Shown piece after piece: positions 1-7,628 of a stretch of 64,000 nucleotides of DNA. This stretch comes from a virus. The notes below the pieces were generated by a model. It made no database searches. It saw nothing but the letters and a program-made list of their open reading frames with translations, and was not told the origin of the DNA. The translations under genes and the position numbers were made by a program. The stretch covers positions 62,001-126,000 of the IMG/VR virus record IMGVR_UViG_3300018876_000008, one strand, 5' to 3'. Position 1 is the stretch's first letter, and the number at the start of each line of letters is the position of its first letter.

Positions 1-104
1 GTTTTTATTTTTACAGCCGCATCCCATAGTTGATATTTTTTTGATAAAGTTTATAATAATAAATATATGTAACCATGAATTAATGTAATAATTGGTTTTT
101 AATT

Positions 105-112
105 ATATTTAT
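105..112 (+). promoter_or_regulatory. ATATTTAT phage promoter motif, upstream of 130
   Basis: Core ATATTTAT followed by GATAAAAG, 17 bases before the ATG at 130. It is the first of about 25 copies of a motif of the form ATATTTAT-nn-TAAAA that sits just before transcription units on both strands. Role as a phage promoter is inferred from position and repetition. Confidence 0.5.
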
Positions 113-129
113 GATAAAAGTACAATATT

Positions 130-1743
130 ATGAGTCTTAGTCAAGTTTTAACTGAAAGTAGGAAAGATGATTTTTTGAGAAAATTTAAAAGTAAGTTTTC
201 ACCTGAACAACTTAAGAAAGTGTTTAGTCTTTCAAGAAGTTTAGCACCTAATCAAAAATTCCTAATGTTTTTAGGTAATGTAATATCTTCAGAAAATTTT
301 GATGAGAATCTAAGTAAGGCTGAAAAAGTAGTAGAAAAGTTTATAAAATATCAACAAGCATTAGAACAAAAAGATATTAATCAGTATAGAACTTTAGAAG
401 ACATAATAACTACAATTAATAATCATGAAAATAAAGTAAGACGTACAGTTAAATCAGTAGACGGTGCAGATGTCGTATATGAAAATGATAGATTTACAGT
501 AGTAACACCTCAGACACATAAGGCAAGTTGTTACTATGGGGCTGGAACTAAATGGTGTACGGCCTCTTTAAATGGTTCTACACATTTTGATAATTATAAT
601 GTTGATGGTAAACTTTTTTATATTCTAGATAAAAAGGCTAAAAGTAATGACCGTTTTTATAAAGTGGCGGTTTTACAAAAATATGATGGAGATAAGACTT
701 TTTATGATGCACCAGATAAATCATTCAAAGACGGATGGATATTAGGTACTCCTGAGTATGATGAAATACAGAAGAGTATTGATGAGTATATTGAAACTAA
801 CTACCAACGAGAAATTAAAATTTTCAAAGATAAAGAAGCCGCTCGTTTAGAAAGAGAAAGATTAAGAAAGATAGCTGAAAGACGTAGAATTGCTCAAATG
901 TTAGCTGATGCGGAAGAAAGAAAAGAAAACGATGAATGGAATTTAGAAAACACTGATGTTGATGGTGAAAAGGCTAATGCAGTTTTTGAAGTTTTAGTTG
1001 ATGAATATGGTGTTAATGTTAATGAAGAAGAAGGAGAATCTATCTACAATTTAGTTCCTTCACAATATTCCCATTATGATTTACAAACGTTTGAATGGAC
1101 AGGAGAAGACGAACAAGGATTAATACTCGCTGTTGGAGATTGGGATGAGGTATGGCAGGCGGCTAAGGAATATTATGAGGGTTTATGGGACGATATGGGT
1201 GCTGATGGTTGGAATAGAGGTTTTGTTGAATCATATATTGATGAAAGTGAAGTCAGAGATTGGTTTTATGATATGTTTGAAGAAGATGTAAATAATAATT
1301 ATGAGGTTTACTTTGATGATGACTTACCTCTGTCTGATGAACAGGAATCTCAAATCGCCAAATTAAAAGAAGAACAAGAAGAGTTAGATGAAATAACTGC
1401 TAATCTTGACGATGAATATACTGATGATGAAGTAGAATTAGCTGAAGATAGATGGAATGAAATTGATGATGAAATAACTGATATTGAAAGTGACCCTCAA
1501 GGAGAACCCACAGTTGGACAGATAGAAGATATGGTTAATTCAAGAGTAGACGATGTAATGTATGATATGGTAAGGTCTATGGAAGATTACGGATTAGATT
1601 TAAATGACTATGTGGATACTGATGCTTTATTTGAGGCGGCTATTGATGCTGATGGTGTTGGTAATGCCTTGAATAGTTATGACGGTGCTGAATATGAGTC
1701 ATCAATCAATGGAACTTGGTATCATGTAGTTAGAACAGAATAA
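130..1743 (+). CDS. WCTA-motif phage protein, acidic, leader-peptide N-terminus
   Basis: A 537-residue protein. The N-terminus (SLSQVLTESRKDDFLRKF) matches the leader-peptide pattern seen on many genes here. Residues about 135-190 hold the block CYYGAGTKWCTAS followed by a Y-x-G-x-LFYI stretch. The same block is in the next gene, so the two are paralogues. The middle is a charged Arg/Glu-rich helix (about 230-270), and the C-terminal half is very acidic. The stop overlaps the next start (TAATG), so the pair is an operon. I recognise the Y-G-x-G-T-x-W-C-T-A block as recurring in large-phage proteins but know no function for it. Confidence 0.8.
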   Translation: MSLSQVLTESRKDDFLRKFKSKFSPEQLKKVFSLSRSLAPNQKFLMFLGNVISSENFDENLSKAEKVVEKFIKYQQALEQKDINQYRTLEDIITTINNHENKVRRTVKSVDGADVVYENDRFTVVTPQTHKASCYYGAGTKWCTASLNGSTHFDNYNVDGKLFYILDKKAKSNDRFYKVAVLQKYDGDKTFYDAPDKSFKDGWILGTPEYDEIQKSIDEYIETNYQREIKIFKDKEAARLERERLRKIAERRRIAQMLADAEERKENDEWNLENTDVDGEKANAVFEVLVDEYGVNVNEEEGESIYNLVPSQYSHYDLQTFEWTGEDEQGLILAVGDWDEVWQAAKEYYEGLWDDMGADGWNRGFVESYIDESEVRDWFYDMFEEDVNNNYEVYFDDDLPLSDEQESQIAKLKEEQEELDEITANLDDEYTDDEVELAEDRWNEIDDEITDIESDPQGEPTVGQIEDMVNSRVDDVMYDMVRSMEDYGLDLNDYVDTDALFEAAIDADGVGNALNSYDGAEYESSINGTWYHVVRTE

Positions 1744-3443
1744 TGACAAACATAAAAACATACAAGATTGGAGATAAATGGTCAGATGATTTCGATTACA
1801 ATGGTATGTTGAAATCAGGATTAAAAGTAAGCCTAAAAACTCCAATAAAAAAAATGGAAGATTTGTTAAAATCTTTTACAGATGTTAACTACCATTCAGA
1901 GGGAGGACATTTATCACACCTTATTAAAATGGTAAAGTCAGGTAATAATAAAGATGCGGAAAAACACCTTAAAGACTTTAAAGACTCAATTAATAAAACC
2001 TTACATAATTTATCAGAAGGTCAGAATCCACACAGAAAAAAATATGTAGACGTTATAAGTGAGGGTAGAAGAGAAGATATTTTAAATAGGTTTAATGAAA
2101 ATCCTGAGTTACAAAAAACAGTAGAGGAATTCTTGGATAACGAATTTAACAAAAGAACTAATTACAAATATGTAAATTGGGTCCTCAAAAAAAACTTTGA
2201 TGATTTTGGTAATACTTTTATTTCTTTAGATAGTGTAATTAATTGGCTTGAGAAATTTGATAGAGTAAGAAAAAACTTACAATACAAAGATATTAATCAA
2301 TATAAAAATATTCATGACCTTATAGATACATTAGAGGTTTATGGTGATACAAAAAGTCAACAAAGGTCAAAATTAAAGGAAGGTACTGAAAGGATATATG
2401 AAGACGATAGAATATTAGTGGTAAAACCATTAACCAAAGATTCTTCATGTTATTATGGGTCAGGTACCAGATGGTGTACAGCATCAACACAGTTCGGTAA
2501 TAGATTTGAACAATACAATTCAAAGGGTCCATTGTATTATTTAATAAATAAAAATATGCAACCTACTAATGATTATTATAAAATTGCAATTCATTATGAT
2601 AGTCAAAATAATAGAATGACTCTATATGATGCTAAGGATGTTGTCAATGAAAATCTTTTAGGTTTAATTAAGACACTTCCGGCCTTTGATGCTATTCAAA
2701 ATGACATTACTCAAAATCATAAATGGGATAGGAGTGTGAACATTATTGATATGTTCCGTAAAATATTTAGTGGTGATTCTAAACTTACTCAAAATCTTAA
2801 TTTTAAAAGATATAGTTACATGATAGATGGTAAACCACTTAGATTACAAGGTTTTACATCTGGTAAACTAATAGGTACATGGGGAGTGAGAGAGTTTGTA
2901 TTAACTGTCAAAGATGATGATTTTGTATTTTATGCGACCAAGAGTAATGTTTTAGATGAAAGACCAATATATGAGGCTATTGAATATGTAGAAAACAAAA
3001 CAGGTCAAGAGATAAGTCCTGATAGAGTGGATAAATCATTATTTACATATGTTTTGTATAAAATTGTGGACTTATTCGTAGAAGAAAACTCACAGTTCAT
3101 GACTGTCGGTAATGACGAGATAACATATTGGAGACCTAAAAATAGTCATTCAAATTATAGGTTTGCTAGTGTGAATCCAGACAATGCTTACATCAGATTT
3201 TTAGAATATATTAGAGATAAAGAATCTCAAAATGAACCAGCCAGTAAAAGAGATTTTTTAATTAATGTTTTAGAAAAAGACCCTGAAAAGATAGTTTTAT
3301 CAGGATATCTCTCAACAATGTTCAGTTCAATGAAAGATGCTGGACTCGTTAGTCTTTACAGAGCCAAAGATTACCCTTATTTTAGGTACAAGATTGGACC
3401 CAACTACAATCTTTGGAAACAAGGAAGACTAGAGAGAATATGA
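1743..3443 (+). CDS. WCTA-motif phage protein, second paralogue
   Basis: A 566-residue protein translated from an ATG that overlaps the previous stop. The first about 100 residues are an extra helical, Lys-rich segment. At about residue 105 comes DVISEGRREDILNRF, the counterpart of the N-terminus of the upstream gene, so the homologous part starts internally. The CYYGSGTRWCTAS block (about 237-249) is conserved. The C-terminal part differs from the upstream paralogue: it is not acidic and looks like an unrelated domain. Function unknown. Confidence 0.8.
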   Translation: MTNIKTYKIGDKWSDDFDYNGMLKSGLKVSLKTPIKKMEDLLKSFTDVNYHSEGGHLSHLIKMVKSGNNKDAEKHLKDFKDSINKTLHNLSEGQNPHRKKYVDVISEGRREDILNRFNENPELQKTVEEFLDNEFNKRTNYKYVNWVLKKNFDDFGNTFISLDSVINWLEKFDRVRKNLQYKDINQYKNIHDLIDTLEVYGDTKSQQRSKLKEGTERIYEDDRILVVKPLTKDSSCYYGSGTRWCTASTQFGNRFEQYNSKGPLYYLINKNMQPTNDYYKIAIHYDSQNNRMTLYDAKDVVNENLLGLIKTLPAFDAIQNDITQNHKWDRSVNIIDMFRKIFSGDSKLTQNLNFKRYSYMIDGKPLRLQGFTSGKLIGTWGVREFVLTVKDDDFVFYATKSNVLDERPIYEAIEYVENKTGQEISPDRVDKSLFTYVLYKIVDLFVEENSQFMTVGNDEITYWRPKNSHSNYRFASVNPDNAYIRFLEYIRDKESQNEPASKRDFLINVLEKDPEKIVLSGYLSTMFSSMKDAGLVSLYRAKDYPYFRYKIGPNYNLWKQGRLERI

Positions 3444-4216
3444 GATTAAATACAGACTGGATTTTACAAGAACCTATAGATTTAGAACACAAACAATATG
3501 TTCTATTAGACTACATGGCCAAAGTCAATGAAGACTTTGATAACTTCGTATTATACCCATCTTTTCAAGAACTAGCACTACATTTAGCGAGTATAGGTTC
3601 TTTAAAAGAGAGAGGACAGTACCTTATTTTAAATAGAGAACCTGAAGATATTGACGATGAAATATTATTAAGTGATTTAAACTATAAAAAGTTAATTAGT
3701 ACTAAAGAAAATATTGATGAAATATTCAAAATAGTCGAATACTCAAAAGATAAATTAACCGATTTATTTCTTATTGGTAAGTCTATTTATTCTTTAATTT
3801 ATGATGCTACATTGGTGAGTGTTGTTTTTAATGGGGATAAAATAAAAACTGAAAAACCAGGTAGAGGTTTCATTTACTTCAATTACAAAGGTAAAGGTTA
3901 TATTTACCAATACTTTATTAGGTTATTATCAGATAAATCAGGAGAAAACAAATGTGATATAAGTAAAATATATGAAGGAGATATTATAGGTGAAAATTTA
4001 GAAGATGTTATATCATTAATAAAACAAAATCACCAATTAAAAGATGGTCCTAGATATCAACCACATGAAAAAATAGATAAAAGACTACCAATATTTAGAG
4101 TTAAATTTGAACAAGAATATGATTTAGAAGGTGGTTTACTTGCGATTATAAAAAGAAAGGTAATGAATTATATTTTTCAGACAATAAAAATTCAAGAACT
4201 AAAAAATGACGACTAA
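3440..4216 (+). CDS. conserved hypothetical phage protein
   Basis: A 258-residue protein starting MRLNTDWILQEP. I place the start at 3440 because this ATG overlaps the upstream TGA (ATGA), typical for coupled genes in this window; a longer frame begins at 3413. Its 3' end overlaps the next gene by 11 bases. Mixed alpha/beta and Lys/Asp-rich; no signal peptide or membrane segment. Not recognised. Confidence 0.75.
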   Translation: MRLNTDWILQEPIDLEHKQYVLLDYMAKVNEDFDNFVLYPSFQELALHLASIGSLKERGQYLILNREPEDIDDEILLSDLNYKKLISTKENIDEIFKIVEYSKDKLTDLFLIGKSIYSLIYDATLVSVVFNGDKIKTEKPGRGFIYFNYKGKGYIYQYFIRLLSDKSGENKCDISKIYEGDIIGENLEDVISLIKQNHQLKDGPRYQPHEKIDKRLPIFRVKFEQEYDLEGGLLAIIKRKVMNYIFQTIKIQELKNDD

Positions 4217-4619
4217 AATTAAAAAACCTGACCATATAGTTTGGGATGAAGAAAATCAAAAATATCATGCGAATATTTTACCTTATGGTAGTAGTGTTTC
4301 TGCACCTGTTATTAAGATAGAAGATATATCTTCATATAAACAAAGAAATGTTCAAAAAATACAAACTAAATTCAATAAGAAATATCAAGAGTTAGTTGAT
4401 GAATATAATAATTTAGTTGATGAAGTTAAGTTAAACCAAATAGTGTATGAATCTGATTTCTCATTTGAGCCTGTGATAGGTAATACTTATCATTTATACT
4501 ATAGAGAAAATGGAAAATATTTTTTATCTTTAATTGAACCTGAAATGTGGAATCAAGAATATGTTTTAAGTGTAGAATTAAATTCTGAACATAAATGGGT
4601 TTTAATTAAAGAGGTATAA
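4206..4619 (+). CDS. DUF2452-like protein
   Basis: A 137-residue protein with the order NILPYGSSVSAPVIK, a Lys-rich helix (about 45-75), then FSFEPVIGNTYHLYY and LNSEHKWV near the end. From memory this matches the DUF2452 family, which is common in Bacteroidota and has no known biochemical role. It sits between a hypothetical gene and a glycosyltransferase, overlapping the former. The family call needs a profile search. Confidence 0.65.
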   Translation: MTTKIKKPDHIVWDEENQKYHANILPYGSSVSAPVIKIEDISSYKQRNVQKIQTKFNKKYQELVDEYNNLVDEVKLNQIVYESDFSFEPVIGNTYHLYYRENGKYFLSLIEPEMWNQEYVLSVELNSEHKWVLIKEV

Positions 4620-4621
4620 AT

Positions 4622-5554
4622 ATGAGTTTACAAAATCCAAAAGACGTAAATGTTACTAACAATACCATATCCACTGTATTAGCTGGAGGATTAGGTAATA
4701 TGATGTTCCAAACAGCTACACTAATGGTTTACGCAAAAGAAACGGGTTATGACCCCTTAGTTGGGTATTGGACAACTCATCAATCCGAAAGTTCTAAATT
4801 TAATAAACATCTCAATAGAAACGGTAGAAATATACACTTTGACCCATGGGGAGGACACATACTTAAAGACCCACATATTTCTTTTGGTGATGTATATCCT
4901 AATATACCTTGGTTCGATAGTCGACCTAATGCATTTCAATGGTGGTTCGACCAAAGTTTAGCGTGGGACATCGATACTGGAGAAGGTGGAGTTTATTACG
5001 ATTTAAAACAAAAAGTTAAACCACCTTATCTATTTCAGGGATATTTTTTCAATAAATTATATTGGCATCATGAAAGAGATTATATTTTAGAATTATTTAC
5101 ACCCGATAAAAATATTAGTGATTATATTGAATATAACTATGGTAACTTATTTGATAAAAGTATTTCTTTACATTTGAGAATGGGTGGAGGAAGACAAGAT
5201 AATTTTTTTGATATTAAATTAATTCCAGATGAATGGGTAAGTAAAATTTTAAAAGAAGAAGGTGATGGACATAAAGTACTTGTATTTTCTGATAACCTAA
5301 ATTCAGCCAAATCATTTGTAAATAAATTAGGATTTCCCAAAGAAAAATTTGTTTATATTGACGAAGACCCGTATATTGCGGTTCATATGATGAGTATGTG
5401 TGATAAACATATTCTATCTAATTCAACTTTATCATTTTGGGGTGCATACCTTGATAAAAAACAAGAAAATGAATATACTTTTATACATGAAAGTTTTTTC
5501 GAAAGACACCCTTATAGTATGATACCTTACGATAAATGGAAAATTAATTATTAA
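4622..5554 (+). CDS. GT11-type glycosyltransferase (fucosyltransferase-like)
   Basis: A 310-residue protein. Residues about 21-30 (LAGGLGNMMFQ) match the GLGNQ-FQ motif of GT11 alpha-1,2-fucosyltransferases. ISLHLRMGGG (about 184-193) is at the place of the family's H-x-R-R-G-D motif, but here the second Arg and GD are not kept. A C-terminal LSNSTLSFWGAYL matches the family's S-N-S-F-S-W-W block. The likely role is transfer of a sugar to a glycan, perhaps host surface or virion glycans. The altered H-x-R motif makes the donor uncertain. RmlC and RmlD are encoded elsewhere in the window. Confidence 0.75.
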   Translation: MSLQNPKDVNVTNNTISTVLAGGLGNMMFQTATLMVYAKETGYDPLVGYWTTHQSESSKFNKHLNRNGRNIHFDPWGGHILKDPHISFGDVYPNIPWFDSRPNAFQWWFDQSLAWDIDTGEGGVYYDLKQKVKPPYLFQGYFFNKLYWHHERDYILELFTPDKNISDYIEYNYGNLFDKSISLHLRMGGGRQDNFFDIKLIPDEWVSKILKEEGDGHKVLVFSDNLNSAKSFVNKLGFPKEKFVYIDEDPYIAVHMMSMCDKHILSNSTLSFWGAYLDKKQENEYTFIHESFFERHPYSMIPYDKWKINY

Positions 5555-5565
5555 ATTATATTATT

Positions 5566-5781
5566 ATGAGTGAACAAATTGAAATAACAAAAACAATGAT
5601 GAATAAATTGAATGGTAAACTTAGAGTTCCAATTCACATTAGTTATATAGCTAATTACATCTTAAAAGATTCTGTAGAAAAAACTAGAAAAGTTATGAAC
5701 AAACTTGTAGAAGATGGTATGGTAGTAGAAAGTAAGATTGCAAAAGATTATTACGTATTAAATAAAAGTAAAAATGAATAA
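5566..5781 (+). CDS. small winged-helix-like protein
   Basis: A 71-residue protein. Residues about 10-65 read as helix, helix, helix and a short beta wing (KVMNKLVEDGMVVESKIAKDYYVL), as in winged-helix DNA-binding domains. Probably a small transcription factor or DNA-binding accessory protein. Its end overlaps the DUF3310 gene by 8 bases, so the two are co-translated. Family assignment is by pattern only. Confidence 0.6.
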   Translation: MSEQIEITKTMMNKLNGKLRVPIHISYIANYILKDSVEKTRKVMNKLVEDGMVVESKIAKDYYVLNKSKNE

Positions 5782-6007
5782 AGAGTTAGTCACACATCCA
5801 ACACATTATGGTGGAAAAGACAATCCATATGAAGTTATAAAAATAGCGGAAGCAACAGGATTAGATAAGGATGCTTATCTTTTTAACGTACTTAAGTATA
5901 TTGTTAGAAGTGGTAAAAAAGATGATAATCCCCCTGTACAAGATTTAAAAAAAGCGTTATTTTATTTGGATAGAAGAATAAAAATAATAGAGAAGAATGG
6001 AGAATAA
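5774..6007 (+). CDS. DUF3310 family protein
   Basis: A 77-residue protein with HPTHYGG (about 7-13), NVLKYIVRSGKK (about 38-49) and DLKKALFYLDRRI (about 56-68). This spacing is characteristic of DUF3310, which includes the nucleotide kinase gp1.7 of T7-like phages. A role in nucleotide metabolism fits the thymidylate synthase and DHFR genes in this window. It overlaps the downstream methyltransferase start by 11 bases. Confidence 0.8.
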   Translation: MNKELVTHPTHYGGKDNPYEVIKIAEATGLDKDAYLFNVLKYIVRSGKKDDNPPVQDLKKALFYLDRRIKIIEKNGE

Positions 6008-6866
6008 TAAAATTTATTGCGGTGATGGCCGTAAACTTATGGCTGAAATGCCTGAGAAGACGATTGACTTAGTTGTTACAAGTCCACCTTATGGGGTAGG
6101 AATCGATTATGATAGTTGGGATGACGATAAAGAAATTGCTGAGTATTGGAAATTTACTAGAGAATGGTTAAGAGAGACTTATAGAGTCCTCAAAGATGAT
6201 GGACGTATTGCCTTGAATATTCCTTATGAAATTAACCGACAGAAAAAAGGTGGTAGAATATATTTCTCAGCTGAGTTGTGGATGATAATGAAAGAGATTG
6301 GATTTGGTTTTTTCGGTATTGTGGACTTAGAAGAAAGTTCACCACACCGTAGTAAAACTACCGCATGGGGAAGTTGGATGAGTCCGTCTTCACCATACAT
6401 ATATAACCCTAAAGAATGTGTAATACTAGCCTACAAAAAGAAACACAAAAAGGATGTTAAAGGAACACCCCAATGGAAAGGAGAGTATCAAATGGTACCT
6501 AACGAAAAGATTGAGGGTGAGTTTAGAAAGAAGTTAGTGTATGAAGATAAAGACAAAAAAGATTTTATGTCTTTAGTTTTTGGTCAATGGAATTATTTTG
6601 CGGATACTCAACAAAAGACCAAAGCGACATTTTCATTAGATATTCCATATCGAGCAATTAAAATTCTTTCTTACAAAGAAGATTTGATAATGGACCCATT
6701 CAACGGAAGTGGGACAACATGTTTAGCGGCGGAAATGTTAGGTAGGCCATGGATTGGTATTGATATCAGTAAAAACTATTGTGAGGTTGCTAAAAATAGG
6801 ATAAAAGAATATCAGACAGAACAAAAACAACTCAAATTAGTTTTAGATGAACATACGAGAAATTAA
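5997..6866 (+). CDS. DNA methyltransferase, N4/N6 amino type
   Basis: A 289-residue protein with the catalytic motif TSPPYG near residue 29 and the S-adenosylmethionine site DPFNGSGTT near residue 228, followed by GRPWIGIDIS. The catalytic motif preceding the SAM-binding motif is the beta-class order of N4-cytosine and N6-adenine methyltransferases (PF01555). No restriction endonuclease is adjacent, so it probably modifies phage DNA for protection. The recognition sequence cannot be read from the gene. Confidence 0.9.
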   Translation: MENNKIYCGDGRKLMAEMPEKTIDLVVTSPPYGVGIDYDSWDDDKEIAEYWKFTREWLRETYRVLKDDGRIALNIPYEINRQKKGGRIYFSAELWMIMKEIGFGFFGIVDLEESSPHRSKTTAWGSWMSPSSPYIYNPKECVILAYKKKHKKDVKGTPQWKGEYQMVPNEKIEGEFRKKLVYEDKDKKDFMSLVFGQWNYFADTQQKTKATFSLDIPYRAIKILSYKEDLIMDPFNGSGTTCLAAEMLGRPWIGIDISKNYCEVAKNRIKEYQTEQKQLKLVLDEHTRN

Positions 6867-6867
6867 A

Positions 6868-7017
6868 ATGATTAGTCATGATTATATAACTATAGTTACC
6901 ACCGATAATCACGTAAAAACATTTAAAAAGGAAAAACTAACACCAACACAAAAGGTATGGTTTGAGAATATAATTGCATGTTCTTTATCATTAATCACCG
7001 AAACCCCTACAAAGTAA
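6868..7017 (+). CDS. 49-residue hypothetical protein
   Basis: ATG two bases after the methyltransferase stop, ending at a TAA inside the following hairpin. Translation begins MISHDYITIVTTDNH. Tight spacing supports it as a real gene. Function unknown. Confidence 0.5.
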   Translation: MISHDYITIVTTDNHVKTFKKEKLTPTQKVWFENIIACSLSLITETPTK

Positions 7018-7027
7018 GGGGTTTTTT
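7000..7027 (+). terminator. rho-independent terminator after methyltransferase operon
   Basis: AACCCCT and AAGGGGTT pair around a short loop and are followed by a run of six T. The stop codon of the small preceding gene lies within the loop. Confidence 0.75.
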
Positions 7028-7037
7028 GTTATTCAGG

Positions 7038-7045
7038 ATATTTAT
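7038..7045 (+). promoter_or_regulatory. ATATTTAT promoter motif before lysozyme
   Basis: GATATTTATTAATAAAAC, 13 bases before the ATG at 7059. The identical 17-base string recurs at 33291. Confidence 0.55.
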
Positions 7046-7058
7046 TAATAAAACTTTT

Positions 7059-7628
7059 ATGTCACGTATTATATTAAAAGAAGAAGAAAAACATTATATA
7101 CAAAAACTGTATTTACTTGAAAATGATACGGTAAGGAAAGATGGTACTAAAATGAGGGCTAGTCAAAACTTTTGGGATTTTATAAAATTCGAAGAAGGTG
7201 ACCCTAAGAAACCTGTGGGTTCTATCAAAGAACCTGTACTTAAAGCTTACAAAGACACTAGTGGTATTTGGACTATAGGTTATGGTCACACAGGAAGTGA
7301 TGTTAAAGAAGGGTTAGTTATAACTAAACAACAGGCACTTAAATTATTATACTCCGACGCAACTATTTCCGCAGATTGTGTTAGAAGATTTTTAAGTGAA
7401 TGGAAAGATAAAGGTTTAAAAACTTATATGTTAACACAAGGAGAATTTGATTCATTGGTTTCATTAGTTTTTAATTCAGGATGTGATTCAGTGAGGATGT
7501 CAAGATTTATTCAATACCTTAAATCGGGTCAAAATAAAAAAGCGGGAGAAGCTATTCTAAAATACAAAGCCAATAATTCTGGTTTAAAGAATAGAAGAGA
7601 AAAAGAAAGTAATATGTTTTTATCATGA
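7059..7628 (+). CDS. T4-type lysozyme (GH24 endolysin)
   Basis: A 189-residue protein cutting the peptidoglycan glycan strand. Catalytic residues of GH24 are in place: Glu in FIKFEEG (45/46), Asp in AYKDTSG (66) and Thr in GYGHTG (78). The C-terminal GLKNRREKE matches the family's G-L-x-N-R-R-x-x-E. A 40-residue N-terminal extension starts SRIILKEEEKHYIQKL, the leader-peptide pattern of this phage. The start is set at 7059, after the ATATTTAT motif and terminator; an upstream in-frame ATG at 6978 lies inside the previous gene. The stop overlaps the next start (ATGA). Confidence 0.9.
   Translation: MSRIILKEEEKHYIQKLYLLENDTVRKDGTKMRASQNFWDFIKFEEGDPKKPVGSIKEPVLKAYKDTSGIWTIGYGHTGSDVKEGLVITKQQALKLLYSDATISADCVRRFLSEWKDKGLKTYMLTQGEFDSLVSLVFNSGCDSVRMSRFIQYLKSGQNKKAGEAILKYKANNSGLKNRREKESNMFLS

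Noticed and set aside
105-112. Equating the ATATTTAT motif with the T4 late promoter
   Set aside because: T4's TATAAATA is on the coding strand; this motif is its reverse complement in the gene's orientation, so the recognition factor is probably different.
6978-7058. Longer start for the lysozyme at 6978
   Set aside because: It would read through the upstream gene's terminator and promoter motif; the ATG at 7059 starts the leader peptide.
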